From Coenobita brevimanus (lineage: Eukaryota > Arthropoda > Malacostraca > Decapoda > Coenobitidae), in contig CM064632.1 of the NCBI GenBank assembly GCA_032717465.1, forward strand, positions 26,173,712-26,237,711: DNA of 64,000 nt, given 5' to 3'. The notes under the pieces were generated by a model. It was not told where the DNA came from. It searched no databases and saw nothing but the letters and a program-made list of their open reading frames with translations. Below, in pieces: positions 10,624 through 21,925 of the stretch. Position numbers and translations under genes: made by a program. Numbering within the stretch: the first letter of the stretch is position 1; each line of letters opens with the position of its first letter.

Positions 10624-11985
10624 CTACGGTACATATGTATGTACAGGCCTTGGACTTGATGTGTCCTGTGGGGCCAATGGGTGAGACGTCAGGTCTGCAC
10701 CCACTTCACCACTACCCTGTCTCTCAACTGACTCAGAGATGACGGGTGTGGTTACAAATGGTGCAGGAAGGACATGTCCCTGATTGGTGTTACATGGACA
10801 CACGTTGCAGGAACGCACAAAACTATCTATGTCTCGTCCCATCCCTGGCCAGAAGAAGTCAGCTCAGATATGGCCCTGGGTCTTCCTTTTGCCCAGGTGA
10901 CCTCCTGAGGCTGAACAATGACCCCATTCTAACACTGCTAGGCGGTACTTGGTGGGAACGACAAACTGCAGTCGAACCTCGACCTCAGGTGTTCGTGACT
11001 CACGGTAGAGCCGTCCTTGTTTACGAAGGAACTTGGCTCGACCTCCCCGTGAATACTTTATCACTCTACCCTTTTGTTTCTTTCGCACGGCAGTAAGTGT
11101 CGGGTCAAAATGTTGTTCTTGAACAACAAGTTGGCTACACATCAGATCTTGCGGTGATTCAGTGGTCACTGGGGTGACACTATCTGGAGCCTCAGTCATG
11201 GCTCGTGTTTCTGCAGCTGTCTGAGTAGCGTCATCTTCGGTGCAACTATCCTTGGCACCGGGAATATTGCCTATGATTAAGTCAAATAAAGGTTCTGGCA
11301 TGACAACTGCAACTGTCGTACCAGTGTAAAATGGAGATGCCACCTGGATACATGCCTCAGGGAACAATCTCACTGATCCATCAATGAGATTTGCATGGAT
11401 CTGTCGACCTGTGTACTGTTCAGGCCGAACTAGACTCTGCTTGACGGAGCAAGCTGAGGACCCATTGTCTCTCAGGACCTTCACAGGGATGTCTCCCACA
11501 AACCCTGGCTGAACAAGGAAGGCACTGTCACCTGTGGGAGGGCCTGTGGAGGAAGCAGCTAGCCACTCATGAGGCTGCTGAATAAATGATGTGGCAAACA
11601 TGGTGCCTTGTGAACTAGATACTTGAGGGGTCGTACTCACTGCCTGTGGAGATGGAACATTGGCCATCTGTGGAGGGGGGTTCACTGTCACTGTGGGACT
11701 AGTGAACTGTGGGGGAGTGCCCGTACTGGTAGGGACATGACCACCGTGCTGGTGCTGAGGAATGAAGGCTGCGTTCGCCTCCTGCCTCCTATTCACTTGA
11801 GCTGGTGGTGAAAAGGACAGTCCCGACAGTCAGTTGCGTGGCTGATACTGCTGCTGGTTAGGGTACCTGTTGTACCACTTCCACTCAGGTTTCTGAGTGT
11901 TTTGCCCCCTGGTCCTTCCACTGCGGTTTTGGACCTTGGCCATTGTTCGGAGAACGGCCTTGTTGCTGGGGTTCAGTCTGAGACG
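10624..11985 (-). pseudogene. Unit 1: gag C-terminus, protease and integrase zinc-binding region, broken
   Basis: In minus-strand order there is a Gln/Pro-rich gag tail, then a retropepsin-like segment with VLRDNGSSACSVKQSLV (Asn replaces the usual Thr/Ser of D-T/S-G) and the downstream LIIGNIPGA motif. A linker leads to an integrase H2C2-type zinc-binding region (GHCSASGGHLG ... SFVRSCNVCPC). Sequence like the start of the integrase core (TPVISESVER) follows, then homology stops. Lesions: an in-frame TGA at 10864-10866 between the His and Cys pairs; a TGA at 11830-11832; and an extra C in the run at 11905-11909, which is absent from units 2 and 3. No zinc knuckle was recognised. Protease joined directly to integrase fits either an INT-before-RT pol order (as in Gmr1-like elements) or a deletion. 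Confidence 0.8.
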
Positions 11986-12012
11986 GTTTCCCAGATTTAT
12001 CAGTTTTCTGTT

Positions 12013-12915
12013 TCAGGTATGCTGCTTGCGAGTTTGATACCCGTATGCAGTAAGGAATGCGTCAGCCTTCTTCACCATTTGGCTGGCATCTCTTACCTGG
12101 CAGATCTTAGGTTGAGCCATAAGTTTCGTAGGCCACGACTTTTCTAGCTGCATGCGCAGAATAAGGTCAATTATCCCCTCATGCGTGGAAGGAGTTTCAT
12201 CTTTCTCCATCCACTCATCTAAGTAAGCAGTAAGCCGGTCAAGAAACTGAACTGCAGTCTCTTTATCCTGTTAACGCGCCCTCATGAACTGACTCTTGGT
12301 GTCGTCAACTGTGAGACCATACGCTTTGACGAGTGAGGCCTTCATCATCTCATACGTGAAATTGTCTCCACGAATTCTGTGGAGAATATCGAGGGCAGGG
12401 CCCTCAAACAGGCTAAGAAACTGAAGCCGCTTAGCTGCATCATCCAGCTGGTACAGTTGAGCCATGTCTTCAAAACGAGCTATGTATGGCTCGATTCGCT
12501 CGCCATCTTTGTATGGGGGAAGCTTGATGTGTGGGGTCGCCATAACATGTGCAGGGAGAACACTCATGGAGCTTGGACCAACTACACCAGATGTGTCTGA
12601 AGCCAAGGAATCTCGCTTGAGCTTCAGCACTTCAAGTTCATGTTTTTCACGTGCTTCTCGCTCGGCACGTTCATGTTCTCGTTGTTCACGCTCGTATTCA
12701 CGTTCTCTCTCACGTTGTTCTAACTCGAGTTCGTGCTGTTTTTGCTCGTGTTTGCGCTGTTCTCGCTTGTGTTCGTGTTGGATTCTACGCTTTTCACGAG
12801 CATCAGTCTCGCGTTGCTGCTCGTGACTAAGCCGAGAGAGGACGTAATTTTTAATTTCAGTTGGGTCTGTAAGACCCATATCTTTGGCTTCCTGTACATA
12901 GACGCTGGTCGACAT
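12013..12915 (-). pseudogene. Unit 1: gag (capsid-like), broken
   Basis: It starts at the ATG at 12913-12915 (MSTSVYVQEAK). Residues ~30-95 are a strongly charged Glu/Arg/Gln/His coiled-coil-like tract. From about residue 125 comes a retrotransposon Gag core (KLPPYKDGERIEPYIARFED ... FEGPALDILHRI ... KSQFMRAR). An in-frame TAA at 12271-12273 interrupts the core; homology continues in the same frame beyond it (DKETAVQFLDR ... SWPTKLMAQ), and a +1 shift follows near 12040-12060. Units 2 and 3 carry the same TAA and shift, so the damage predates amplification. The product would form virus-like particles in an active element; here it cannot be made whole. Confidence 0.85.
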
Positions 12916-13212
12916 GATGCTGACTCAATCTAATAAACTAGCGACTCAGTACTGACTGCGATTTTTTTGCAAAGAGAAATGCCATTAATCAAAAATAAAT
13001 AATATAGGCACAGGTAAGTGGTGACCAGTTCTATCTAACTGGTAAAGAAAGAAAATTAAACAAACAACTGACTGTCAAAACTATTATGTAAATTAATAAA
13101 AATGAATCATTAATCACCAGTAAGGTAGTGCCTATAGACTTTAATGATAAATACCTAAGTATGAATGAGTGAGTATTATCTCGTAAATAGCTTTAGAGCT
13201 AGGAGTTAATAT
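12916..13212 (-). other. Unit 1: leader between primer-binding site and gag
   Basis: About 300 bp of AT-rich untranslated leader, present in all three units with few differences (for example a T run of 7 here against 9-10 in units 2 and 3). A packaging signal would be expected here, but none is recognised. Confidence 0.6.
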
Positions 13213-13230
13213 CCTGGAATGAGGTCGCCA
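13213..13230 (-). other. Primer-binding site, unit 1
   Basis: The minus strand reads TGGCGACCTCATTCCAGG two bases inside LTR 2. It starts with TGG, complementary to a tRNA CCA end. The tRNA species was not identified. Confidence 0.75.
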
Positions 13231-13232
13231 AT

Positions 13233-14623
13233 TGTCACGGGGTTTTTACAAGTAAACAGTATTAAATGATAATGTTCAGTAATTCTAAAGAGCAGGGACA
13301 ATGAATTGTCTTTGCTAAATCAAGCAACTTTATGTGGCTTGCTTCGCCGATTCTCTAAGAACGAGAATTTATAAACTTTCTCAACAGTACACAGCAGAGA
13401 CCAGTTCCTCACAATTGCTGTTTATTAGTACTGTTAGCCTCTGGAGAAAGTGACTTCACCCCTGACAATAAATAACTAATACTATTAATGATATCAGGTT
13501 GTTGCTGATGTGTTAACTCCTAGAAGGCACAACGGATTTTAAGCTTAATACAACAAGACTGGCCCAAGTACCAGTTATGAATAGCAAAGCGTTTATGCAA
13601 GCTAGGAGCTATAAGGGTAATAGTCGTTGGCTGAATCGGTAGAGAGGCGGTTTGTAGTCCTAATGGACCCAGGATCGAATCCCGGCTGGGGCAGGGAACA
13701 GTTTAAGGATTTGAATGTCCTAAAAGCAGACTTTCCTGATCTACCAGATGACCCGCTGACATGTCGTAAAAGTACCCCCGCTAATACCAGTACACCTGTC
13801 ATGTATGAGACAGCCCTAGCATGTATTCAATATGGACGGTGGGTGTTAGCGCCGAAGTGGTGACATGTGGAGGTGTAGGAGGATTACTGGGCCTTGGGAT
13901 AGGCCACTGCCCCCAAGAAATAGGCCCTAAGCCTTTGCCCAGAGTCGAACACGTAAAAAAAAAAAAAAGCTTAATTATGGAGAAATGAAACACGAGTTTA
14001 CATTACATTAAGGTCAAAGAAAAGAAGTGTTAAATTTATTGATTACAAAGGAATAAATTTAACATTTCAAAATGAATTCAAAGTAAGGAGATCACACTCA
14101 CTCGCTTACTCAAAAGCTAGACTCTTAAACCTAGGAAAACAACATGCATCGCACCCGGCCAGCATGTGAGGGAACAGCACCTTAACTAAACTCTTAAGTC
14201 TAGGAAAACGAAAAAGAAAATACTGGTCAAAGAGTGGACTAAGCAGATGACTGGGCGTCGGTACTGGAAGGACACTGCACTCGCTTAAGTCTCTTGCCGA
14301 TCACACTACGTGGAAATCAGGAACAGCGGCACTACGCTCTGGCCCAACCTGTTTTCGTGGCGCTCAAACCTCGACTGACTAACTCGTGGGAAAGAAGGGA
14401 GCGCTGTGGCCGCATTTCTAATGGCTAGAATGAGCGAAACACGCCCAAAACAAATCGCTCGTGGAAGCGCTAATGTCTCACACAAAGACGATCACTTATG
14501 ACAGTGAAAGATTGATTTGAAAAGACTCTTGACTGAATGAGCGGTTAACTGAATGATAAACTGGGATTCCACTAGAGTTCGCTGTTTCCCACAAAAGCCA
14601 ATGTCACTAGCCGACTCGTGACA
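13233..14623 (-). repeat. LTR 2 (shared by units 1 and 2), contains a SINE
   Basis: 1391 bp, ends TGTCACGGGG and CTCGTGACA. Its left part up to the SINE matches LTR 4 rather than LTR 1. It matches LTR 3 except for homopolymer lengths and isolated changes. It serves as 5' LTR of unit 1 and 3' LTR of unit 2. Confidence 0.9.
13623..13968 (+). mobile_element. SINE inside LTR 2
   Basis: Same insertion point and family as in LTRs 1 and 3, with poly-A at 13955-13968. It shares with the LTR 3 copy GGCGGTTTGTAG, where LTR 1 has GGCGGCTTGTAG. Confidence 0.9.
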
Positions 14624-15545
14624 TTACGCCCCATGAAAATCTTTTTTTCTTCAGAAAAAAGATTTCATTATGCATACATATAATTCCTAACTCAGTCACA
14701 CGAGATTCACACTGTGATGTGTGTGCTATCCTGCTACAGGAGAAAGTCGCAGTCGCCAGTGAGCGAAAAAAACAAAACAAAACTCGTATTTATGTTAATA
14801 GAAGCAAGCTTGAGGGAAAAAACTCCGTGACAACGGTGAAAAATCCTGTACTCAGGTCAAACTGAGCGAAAAGTTCACCACATTTATGTTAATAACTAAT
14901 TGTTATGTAGTGTAATGTATGTAATACACGGTGTAGGTGTGACAGTTGTGGTGTAACTGTACCTACGTGTTAAATCATGTAATACAAATTTATAGTAAAT
15001 AATGACAACGATGCAGAAGAGAAGGGGCGGCAGCATGTGACAGGGATGAACAGCTAATCTGCACGGCAATGCTGCACCCACCAGCTGCACCTGTGAAAAC
15101 AATCAAGGTGGAGCATCAAAAGTATCATTACTCTCTCTCTGCCTAGCAATCAGTACTTATGTTACAAAAAGTACACTATTTACATTATTAACCAGGAAAC
15201 GTAGGCGTGAGGGTTCTTAGCGGGGGAGCTCTAACCTGGCATGCACCTCGCTCAACATGCAGTGCATCCGGCTGGCATGTGAGGGAACAGCACCTCAACA
15301 ATATCCCATCACCCAGTTTAATGGTTAACTAACTCTACGCTTACGATTAATGACAGGAAGCTGAGAATCGCTACGCAATCTCAGGCAGGTCACGTTTTAA
15401 CACCCACCATGGGAGTGAACACTCGTGTGGATATTGTGCATTCTCTGGGAATCCTCAGAGAGGTCCACAGCTCGAGATGTTTCACAAGGTAATTCATACA
15501 CAGCCTCGGACTGTCTCTGCAGGGTTCTCAAACTTCCCCCTTAAC
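14624..15545 (-). other. Unit 2: 3' non-coding part of the element with purine-rich tract
   Basis: Same organisation as 9702-10623. At nearly every position where units 1 and 3 differ, this part agrees with unit 3 (for example CAATCTCAGGCAGG near 15377 and ATGGGAGTGAAC near 15410). Confidence 0.7.
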
Positions 15546-16990
15546 CTACGGTACATATGTATGTACAGGCCTTGGACATGATGTGTCCTGTGGGGCCAAT
15601 GGGTGAGACGTCAGGTCTGCACCCACTTCACCACTACCCTGTCTCTCAACTGACTCAGAGATGACGGGTGTGGTTACAAATGGCGCAGGAAGGACATGTC
15701 CCTGATTGGTGTTACATGGACACACATTGCAGGAACGCACAAAACTATCTATGTCTCGTCCCATCCCTGGCCAGAAAAAGTCAGCTCAGATATGGCCCTG
15801 GGTCTTCCTTTTGCCCAGGTGACCTCCTGAGGCTGAACAATGACCCCATTCTAACACTGCTAGGCGGTACTTGGTGGGAACGACAAACTGCAGTCGAACC
15901 TCGACCTCAGGTGTTCGTGACTCACGGTAGAGCCGTCCTTGTTTACGAAGGAACTTGGCTCGACCTCCCCGTGAATACTTTATCACTCTACCCTTTTGTT
16001 TCTTTCGCACGGCAGTAAGTGTCGGGTCAAAATGTTGTTCTTGAACAACAAGTTGGCTACACATCAGATCTTGCGGTGATTCAGTGGTCACTGGGGTGAC
16101 ACTATCTGGAGCCTCAGTCATGGCTCGTGTTTCTGCAGCTGTCTGAGTAGCGTCATCTTCGGTGCAACTATCCTTGGCACCGGGAATATTGCCTATGATT
16201 AGGTCAAATAAAGGTTCTGGCATGACAACTGCAACTGTCGTACCAGTGTAAAATGGAGATGCCACCTGGATACATGCCTCAGGGAACAATCTCACTGATC
16301 CATCAATGAGATTTGCATGGATCTGTCGACCTGTGTACTGTTCAGGCCGAACTAGACTCTGCTTGACGGAGCAAGCTGAGGACCCATTGTCTCTCAGGAC
16401 CTTCACAGGGATGTCTCCCACAAACCCTGGCTGAACAAGGAAGGCACTGTCACCTGTGGGAGGGCCTGTGGAGGAAGCAGCTAGCCACTCATGAGGCTGC
16501 TGAATAAATGATGTGGCAAACATGGTGCCTTGTGAACTAGATACTTGAGGGGTCGTACTCACTGCCTGTGGAGATGGAACATTGGCCATCTGTGGAGGGG
16601 GGTTCACTGTCACTGTGGGACTAGTGAACTGTGGGGGAGTGCCCGTACTGGTAGGGACATGACCACCGTGCTGGTGCTGAGGAATGAAGGCTGCGTTCGC
16701 CTCCTGCCTCCTATTCACTTGAGCTGGTGGTGAAAAGGACAGTCCCGACAGTCGGTTGCGTGGCTGATACTGCTGCTGGTTAGGGTACCTGTTGTACCAC
16801 TTCCACTCAGGTTTCTGAGTGTTTTGCCCCTGGTCCTTCCACTGCGGTTTTGGACCTTGGCCATTGTTCGGAGAACGGCCTTGTTGCTGGGGTTCAGTCT
16901 GAGACGGTTTCCCAGATTTATCAGTTTTCTGTTTCAGGTATGCTGCTTGCGAGTTTGATACCCGTATGCAGTAAGGAATGCGTCAGCCTT
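15546..16990 (-). pseudogene. Unit 2: gag C-terminus, protease and integrase zinc-binding region, broken
   Basis: Same domains as in unit 1: DNGSSACS protease site, LIIGNIPGA, and an H2C2-type zinc-binding region. It has the in-frame TGA at 15786-15788. Unlike unit 1, the gag tail reads through at 16752-16754 (TCG on the plus strand, so no stop) and lacks the extra C. To the right of about 15811 it agrees with unit 1; to the left of 15778 it agrees with unit 3. Confidence 0.8.
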
Positions 16991-17836
16991 CTTCACCATT
17001 TGGCTGGCATCTCTTACCTGGCAGATCTTAGGTTGAGCCATAAGTTTCGTAGGCCACGACTTTTCTAGCTGCATGCGCAGAATAAGGTCAATTATCCCCT
17101 CATGCGTGGAAGGAGTTTCATCTTTCTCCATCCACTCATCTAAGTAAGCAGTAAGCCGGTCAAGAAACTGAACTGCAGTCTCTTTATCCTGTTAACGCGC
17201 CCTCATGAACTGACTCTTGGTGTCGTCAACTGTGAGACCATACGCTTTGACGAGTGAGGCCTTCATCATCTCATACGTGAAATTGTCTCCACGAATTCTG
17301 TGGAGAATATCGAGGGCAGGGCCCTCAAACAGGCTAAGAAACTGAAGCCGCTTAGCTGCATCATCCAGCTGGTACAGTTGAGCCATGTCTTCAAAACGAG
17401 CTATGTATGGCTCGATTCGCTCGCCATCTTTGTATGGGGGAAGCTTGATGTGTGGGGTCGCCATAACATGTGCAGGGAGAACACTCATGGAGCTTGGACC
17501 AACTACACCAGATGTGTCTGAAGCCAAGGAATCTCGCTTGAGCTTCAGCACTTCAAGTTCATGTTTTTCACGTGCTTCTCGCTCGGCACGTTCATGTTCT
17601 CGTTGTTCACGCTCGTATTCACGTTCTCTCTCACGTTGTTCTAACTCGAGTTCGTGCTGTTTTTGCTCGTGTTTGCGCTGTTCTCGCTTGTGTTCGTGTT
17701 GGATTCTACGCTTTTCACGAGCATCAGTCTCGCGTTGCTGCTCGTGACTAAGCCGAGAGAGGACGTAATTTTTAATTTCAGTTGGGTCTGTAAGACCCAT
17801 ATCTTTGGCTTCCTGTACATAGACGCTGGTCGACAT
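16934..17836 (-). pseudogene. Unit 2: gag, broken
   Basis: The ATG is at 17834-17836. The predicted protein is identical to unit 1 over the 214 residues before the shared in-frame TAA at 17192-17194, and the +1 shift downstream is also shared. It differs from unit 3 in the charged tract (KRRIQHEHKREQRKHEQ here). Confidence 0.85.
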
Positions 17837-18135
17837 GATGCTGACTCAATCTAATAAACTAGCGACTCAGTACTGACTGCGATTTTTTTTTGCAAAGAGA
17901 AATGCCATTAATCAAAAATAAAGAATATAGGCACAGGTAAGTGGTGACCAGTTCTATCTAACTGGTAAAGAAAGAAAATTAAACAAACAACTGACTGTCA
18001 AAACTATTATGTAAATTAATAAAAATGAATCATTAATCACCAGTAAGGTAGTGCCTATAGACTTTAATGATAAATACCTAAGTATGAATGAGTGAGTATT
18101 ATCTCGTAAATAGCTTTAGAGCTAGGAGTTAATAT

Positions 18136-18153
18136 CCTGGAATGAGGTCGCCA
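18136..18153 (-). other. Primer-binding site, unit 2
   Basis: TGGCGACCTCATTCCAGG on the minus strand, two bases from LTR 3; identical to unit 1. Confidence 0.75.
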
Positions 18154-18155
18154 AT

Positions 18156-19550
18156 TGTCACGGGGTTTTTACAAGTAAACAGTATTAAATGATAATGTTC
18201 AGTAATTCTAAAGAGCAGGGACAATGAATTGTCTTTGCTAAATCAAGCAACTTTATGTGGCTTGCTTCGCCGATTCTCTAAGAACGAGAATTTATAAACT
18301 TTCTCAACAGTACACAGCAGAGACCAGTTCCTCACAATTGCTGTTTATTAGTACTGTTAGCCTCTGGAGAAAGTGACTTCACCCCTGACAATAAATAACT
18401 AATACTATTAATGATATCAGGTTGTTGCTGATGTGTTAACTCCTAGAAGGCACAACGGATTTTAAGCTTAATACAACAAGACTGGCCCAAGTACCAGTTA
18501 TGAATAGCAAAGCGTTTATGCAAGCTAGGAGCTATAAGGGTAATAGTCGTTGGCTGAATCGGTAGAGAGGCGGTTTGTAGTCCTAATGGACCCAGGATCG
18601 AATCCCGGCTGGGGCAGGGAACAGTTTAAGGATTTGAATGTCCTAAAAAGCAGACTTTCCTGATCTACCAGATGACCCGCTGACATGTCGTAAAAGTACC
18701 CCCGCTAATACCAGTACACCTGTCATGTATGAGACAGCCCTAGCATGTATTCAATATGGACGGTGGGTGTTAGCGCCGAAGTGGTGACATGTGGAGGTGT
18801 AGGAGGATTACTGGGCCTTGGGATAGGCCACTGCCCCCAAGAAATAGGCCCTAAGCCTTTGCCCAGAGTCGAACACGTAAAAAAAAAAAAAAAAAGCTTA
18901 ATTATGGAGAAATGAAACACGAGTTTACATTACATTAAGGTCAAAGAAAAAGAAGTGTTAAATTTATTGATTACAAAGGAATAAATTTAACATTTCAAAA
19001 TGAATTCAAAGTAAGGAGATCACACTCACTCGCTTACTCAAAAGCTAGACTCTTAAACCTAGGAAAACAACATGCATCGCACCCGGCCAGCATGTGAGGG
19101 AACAGCACCTTAACTAAACTCTTAAGTCTAGGAAAACGAAAAGAAAATACTGGTCAAAGAGTGGACTAAGCAGATGACTGGGCGTCGGTACTGGAAGGAC
19201 ACTGCACTCGCTTAAGTCTCTTGCCGATCACACTACGTGGAAATCAGGAACAGCGGCACTACGCTCTGGCCCAACCTGTTTTCGTGGCGCTCAAACCTCG
19301 ACTGACTAACTCGTGGGAAAGAAGGGAGCGCTGTGGCCGCATTTCTAATGGCTAGAATGAGCGAAACACGCCCAAAACAAATCGCTCGTGGAAGCGCTAA
19401 TGTCTCACACAAAGACGATCACTTATGACAGTGAAAGATTGATTTGAAAAGACTCTTGACTGAATGAGCGGTTAACTGAATGATAAACTGGGATTCCACT
19501 AGAGTTCGCTGTTTCCCACAAAAGCCAATGTCACTAGCCGACTCGTGACA
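18156..19550 (-). repeat. LTR 3 (shared by units 2 and 3), contains a SINE
   Basis: 1395 bp, ends TGTCACGGGG and CTCGTGACA. It equals LTR 2 except for A-run lengths and a few bases. It carries the LTR 2-specific variants ATTAAGGTCAAAG and GATCACACTCACTCGC, which are absent from LTRs 1 and 4. Confidence 0.9.
18546..18895 (+). mobile_element. SINE inside LTR 3
   Basis: Same family, orientation and site as in LTRs 1 and 2, with poly-A at about 18879-18895. Confidence 0.9.
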
Positions 19551-20472
19551 TTACGCCCCATGAAAATCTTTTTTTCTTCAGAAAAAAGATTTCATTATGC
19601 ATACATATAATTCCTAACTCAGTCACACGAGATTCACACTGTGGTGTGTGTGCTATCCTGCTACAGGAGAAAGTCGCAGTCGCCAGTGAGCGAAAAAAAC
19701 AAAACAAAACTCGTATTTATGTTAATAGAAGCAAGCTTGAGGGAAAAAACTCCGTGACAACGGTGAAAAATCCTGTACTCAGGTCAAACTGAGCGAAAAG
19801 TTCACCACATTTATGTTAATAACTAATTGTTATGTAGTGTAATGTATGTAATACACGGTGTAGGTGTGACAGTTGTGGTGTAACTGTACCTACGTGTTAA
19901 ATCATGTAATACAAATTTATAGTAAATAATGACAACGATGCAGAAGAGAAGGGGCGGCAGCATGTGACAGGGATGAACAGCTAATCTGCACGGCAATGCT
20001 GCACCCACCAGCTGCACCTGTGAAAACAATCAAGGTGGAGCATCAAAAGTATCATTACTCTCTCTCTGCCTAGCAATCAGTACTTATGTTACAAAAAGTA
20101 CACTATTTACATTATTAACCAGGAAACGTAGGCGTGAGGGTTCTTAGCGGGGGAGCTCTAACCTGGCATGCACCTCGCTCAACATGCAGTGCATCCAGCT
20201 GGCATGTGAGGGAACAGCACCTCAACAATATCCCATCACCCAGTTTAATGGTTAACTAACTCTACGCTTACGATTAATGACAGGAAGCTGAGAATCGCTA
20301 CGCAATCTCAGGCAGGTCACGTTTTAACACCCACCATGGGAGTGAACACTCGTGTGGATATTGTGCATTCTCTGGGAATCCTCAGAGAGGTCCACAGCTC
20401 GAGATGTTTCACAAGGTAATTCATACACAGCCTCGGACTGTCTCTGCAGGGTTCTCAAACTTCCCCCTTAAC
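19551..20472 (-). other. Unit 3: 3' non-coding part of the element with purine-rich tract
   Basis: Same as 14624-15545 apart from isolated changes (for example CATCCAGCTGG near 20195, where units 1 and 2 have CATCCGGCTGG). Confidence 0.7.
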
Positions 20473-21925
20473 CTACGGTACATATGTATGTACAGGCCTT
20501 GGACATGATGTGTCCTGTGGGGCCAATGGGTGAGACGTCAGGTCTGCACCCACTTCACCACTACCCTGTCTCTCAACTGACTCAGAGATGACGGGTGTGG
20601 TTACAAATGGCGCAGGAAGGACATGTCCCTGATTGGTGTTACATGGACACACATTGCAGGAACGCACAAAACTATCTATGTCTCGTCCCATCCCTGGCCA
20701 GAAAAAGTCAGCTCAGATATGGCCCTGGGTCTTCCTTTGCCCAGATGACCTCCTGAGGCTGAACAATGACCCCATTCTAACACTGCTAGGCGGTACTTAG
20801 CGGGAACGACAAACTGCAATCGAACCTCACCCTCAGGTGTTCGTGACTCACGGTAGAGCCGTCCTTGTTTACGTAGGGACTTGGCTCGACCTCCCTGTGA
20901 ATACTTTATCACTCTACCCTTTTGTTTCTTTCGCACAGCAGCAAGTGTCGGGTCAAAATGTTGTTCTTGAACAACAAGTTGGCTACACATCAGATCTTGC
21001 GGTGATTCAGTGGTCACTTGGGTGACACTATCTGGAGCCTCAGTCATGGCTCGTGTTTCTGCAGCTGTCTGAGTAGCGTCATCTTCGGTGCAACTATCCT
21101 TGGCACCGGGAATATTGCCTATGATTAGGTCAAATAAAGGTTCTGGCATGACAACTGCAACTGTCGTACCAGTGTAAAATGGAGATGCCACCTGGATACA
21201 TGCCTCAGGGAACAATCTCACTGATCCATCAATAAGGTTTGCATGGATCTGTCGACCTGTGTACTGTTCAGGCCGAACTAGACTCTGCTTGACGGAGCAA
21301 GCTGAGGACCCATTGTCTCTCAGGACCTTCACAGGGATGTCTCCCACAAACCCTGGCTGAACAAGGAAGGCACTGTCACCTGTGGGAGGGCCTGTGGAGG
21401 AAGCAGCTAGCCACTCATGAGGCTGCTGAATAAATGATGTGGCAAACATGGTGCCTTGTGAACTAGATACTTGAGGGGTCATACTCACTGCCTGTGGAGA
21501 TGGAATATTGGCCATCTGTGGAGGGGGGTTCACTGTCACTGTGGGACTAGTGAACTGTGGGGGAGTGCCCGTACTGGTAGGGACATGACCACCGTGCTGG
21601 TGCTGAGGAATGAAGGCTGCGTTCGCCTCCTGCCTCCTATTCACTTGAGCTGGTGGTGAAAAGGACAGTCCCGACAGTCGGTTGCGTGGCTGATACTGCT
21701 GCTGGTTAGGGTACCTGTTGTACCACTTCCACTCAGGTTTCTGAGTGTTTTGCCCCTGGTCCTTCCACTATGGTTTTGGACCTCGGCCATTGTTCGGAGA
21801 ACGGCCTTGTTGCTGGGGTTCAGTCTGAGACGGTTTCCCAGAGTTATCAGTTTTCTGTTCCAGGTATGCTGCTTGCGAGTTTGATACCCATATGCAGTAG
21901 AGAATGCGTCAGCTTTCTTCACCAT
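20473..21925 (-). pseudogene. Unit 3: gag C-terminus, protease and integrase zinc-binding region, broken
   Basis: Same domains as units 1 and 2, but this unit has the most private changes: a one-base loss in the T run near 20738 that shifts the integrase frame inside the H2C2 region (HLGKGRPRAISE), and several substitutions in the linker and gag tail. The protease site is the same DNGS. The gag tail has no TGA at the position where unit 1 has one. Confidence 0.8.

Noticed and set aside
10746..11096. Plus-strand 116-codon frames in the LTR array, present in units 1 and 2
   Set aside because: They are antisense shadows of the protease-integrase region. Their repetition only reflects the array.
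12464..12826. Plus-strand Ser/Cys-rich 120-codon frame present in all three units
   Set aside because: It is the antisense of the charged gag tract, and the minus strand has clear Gag homology.
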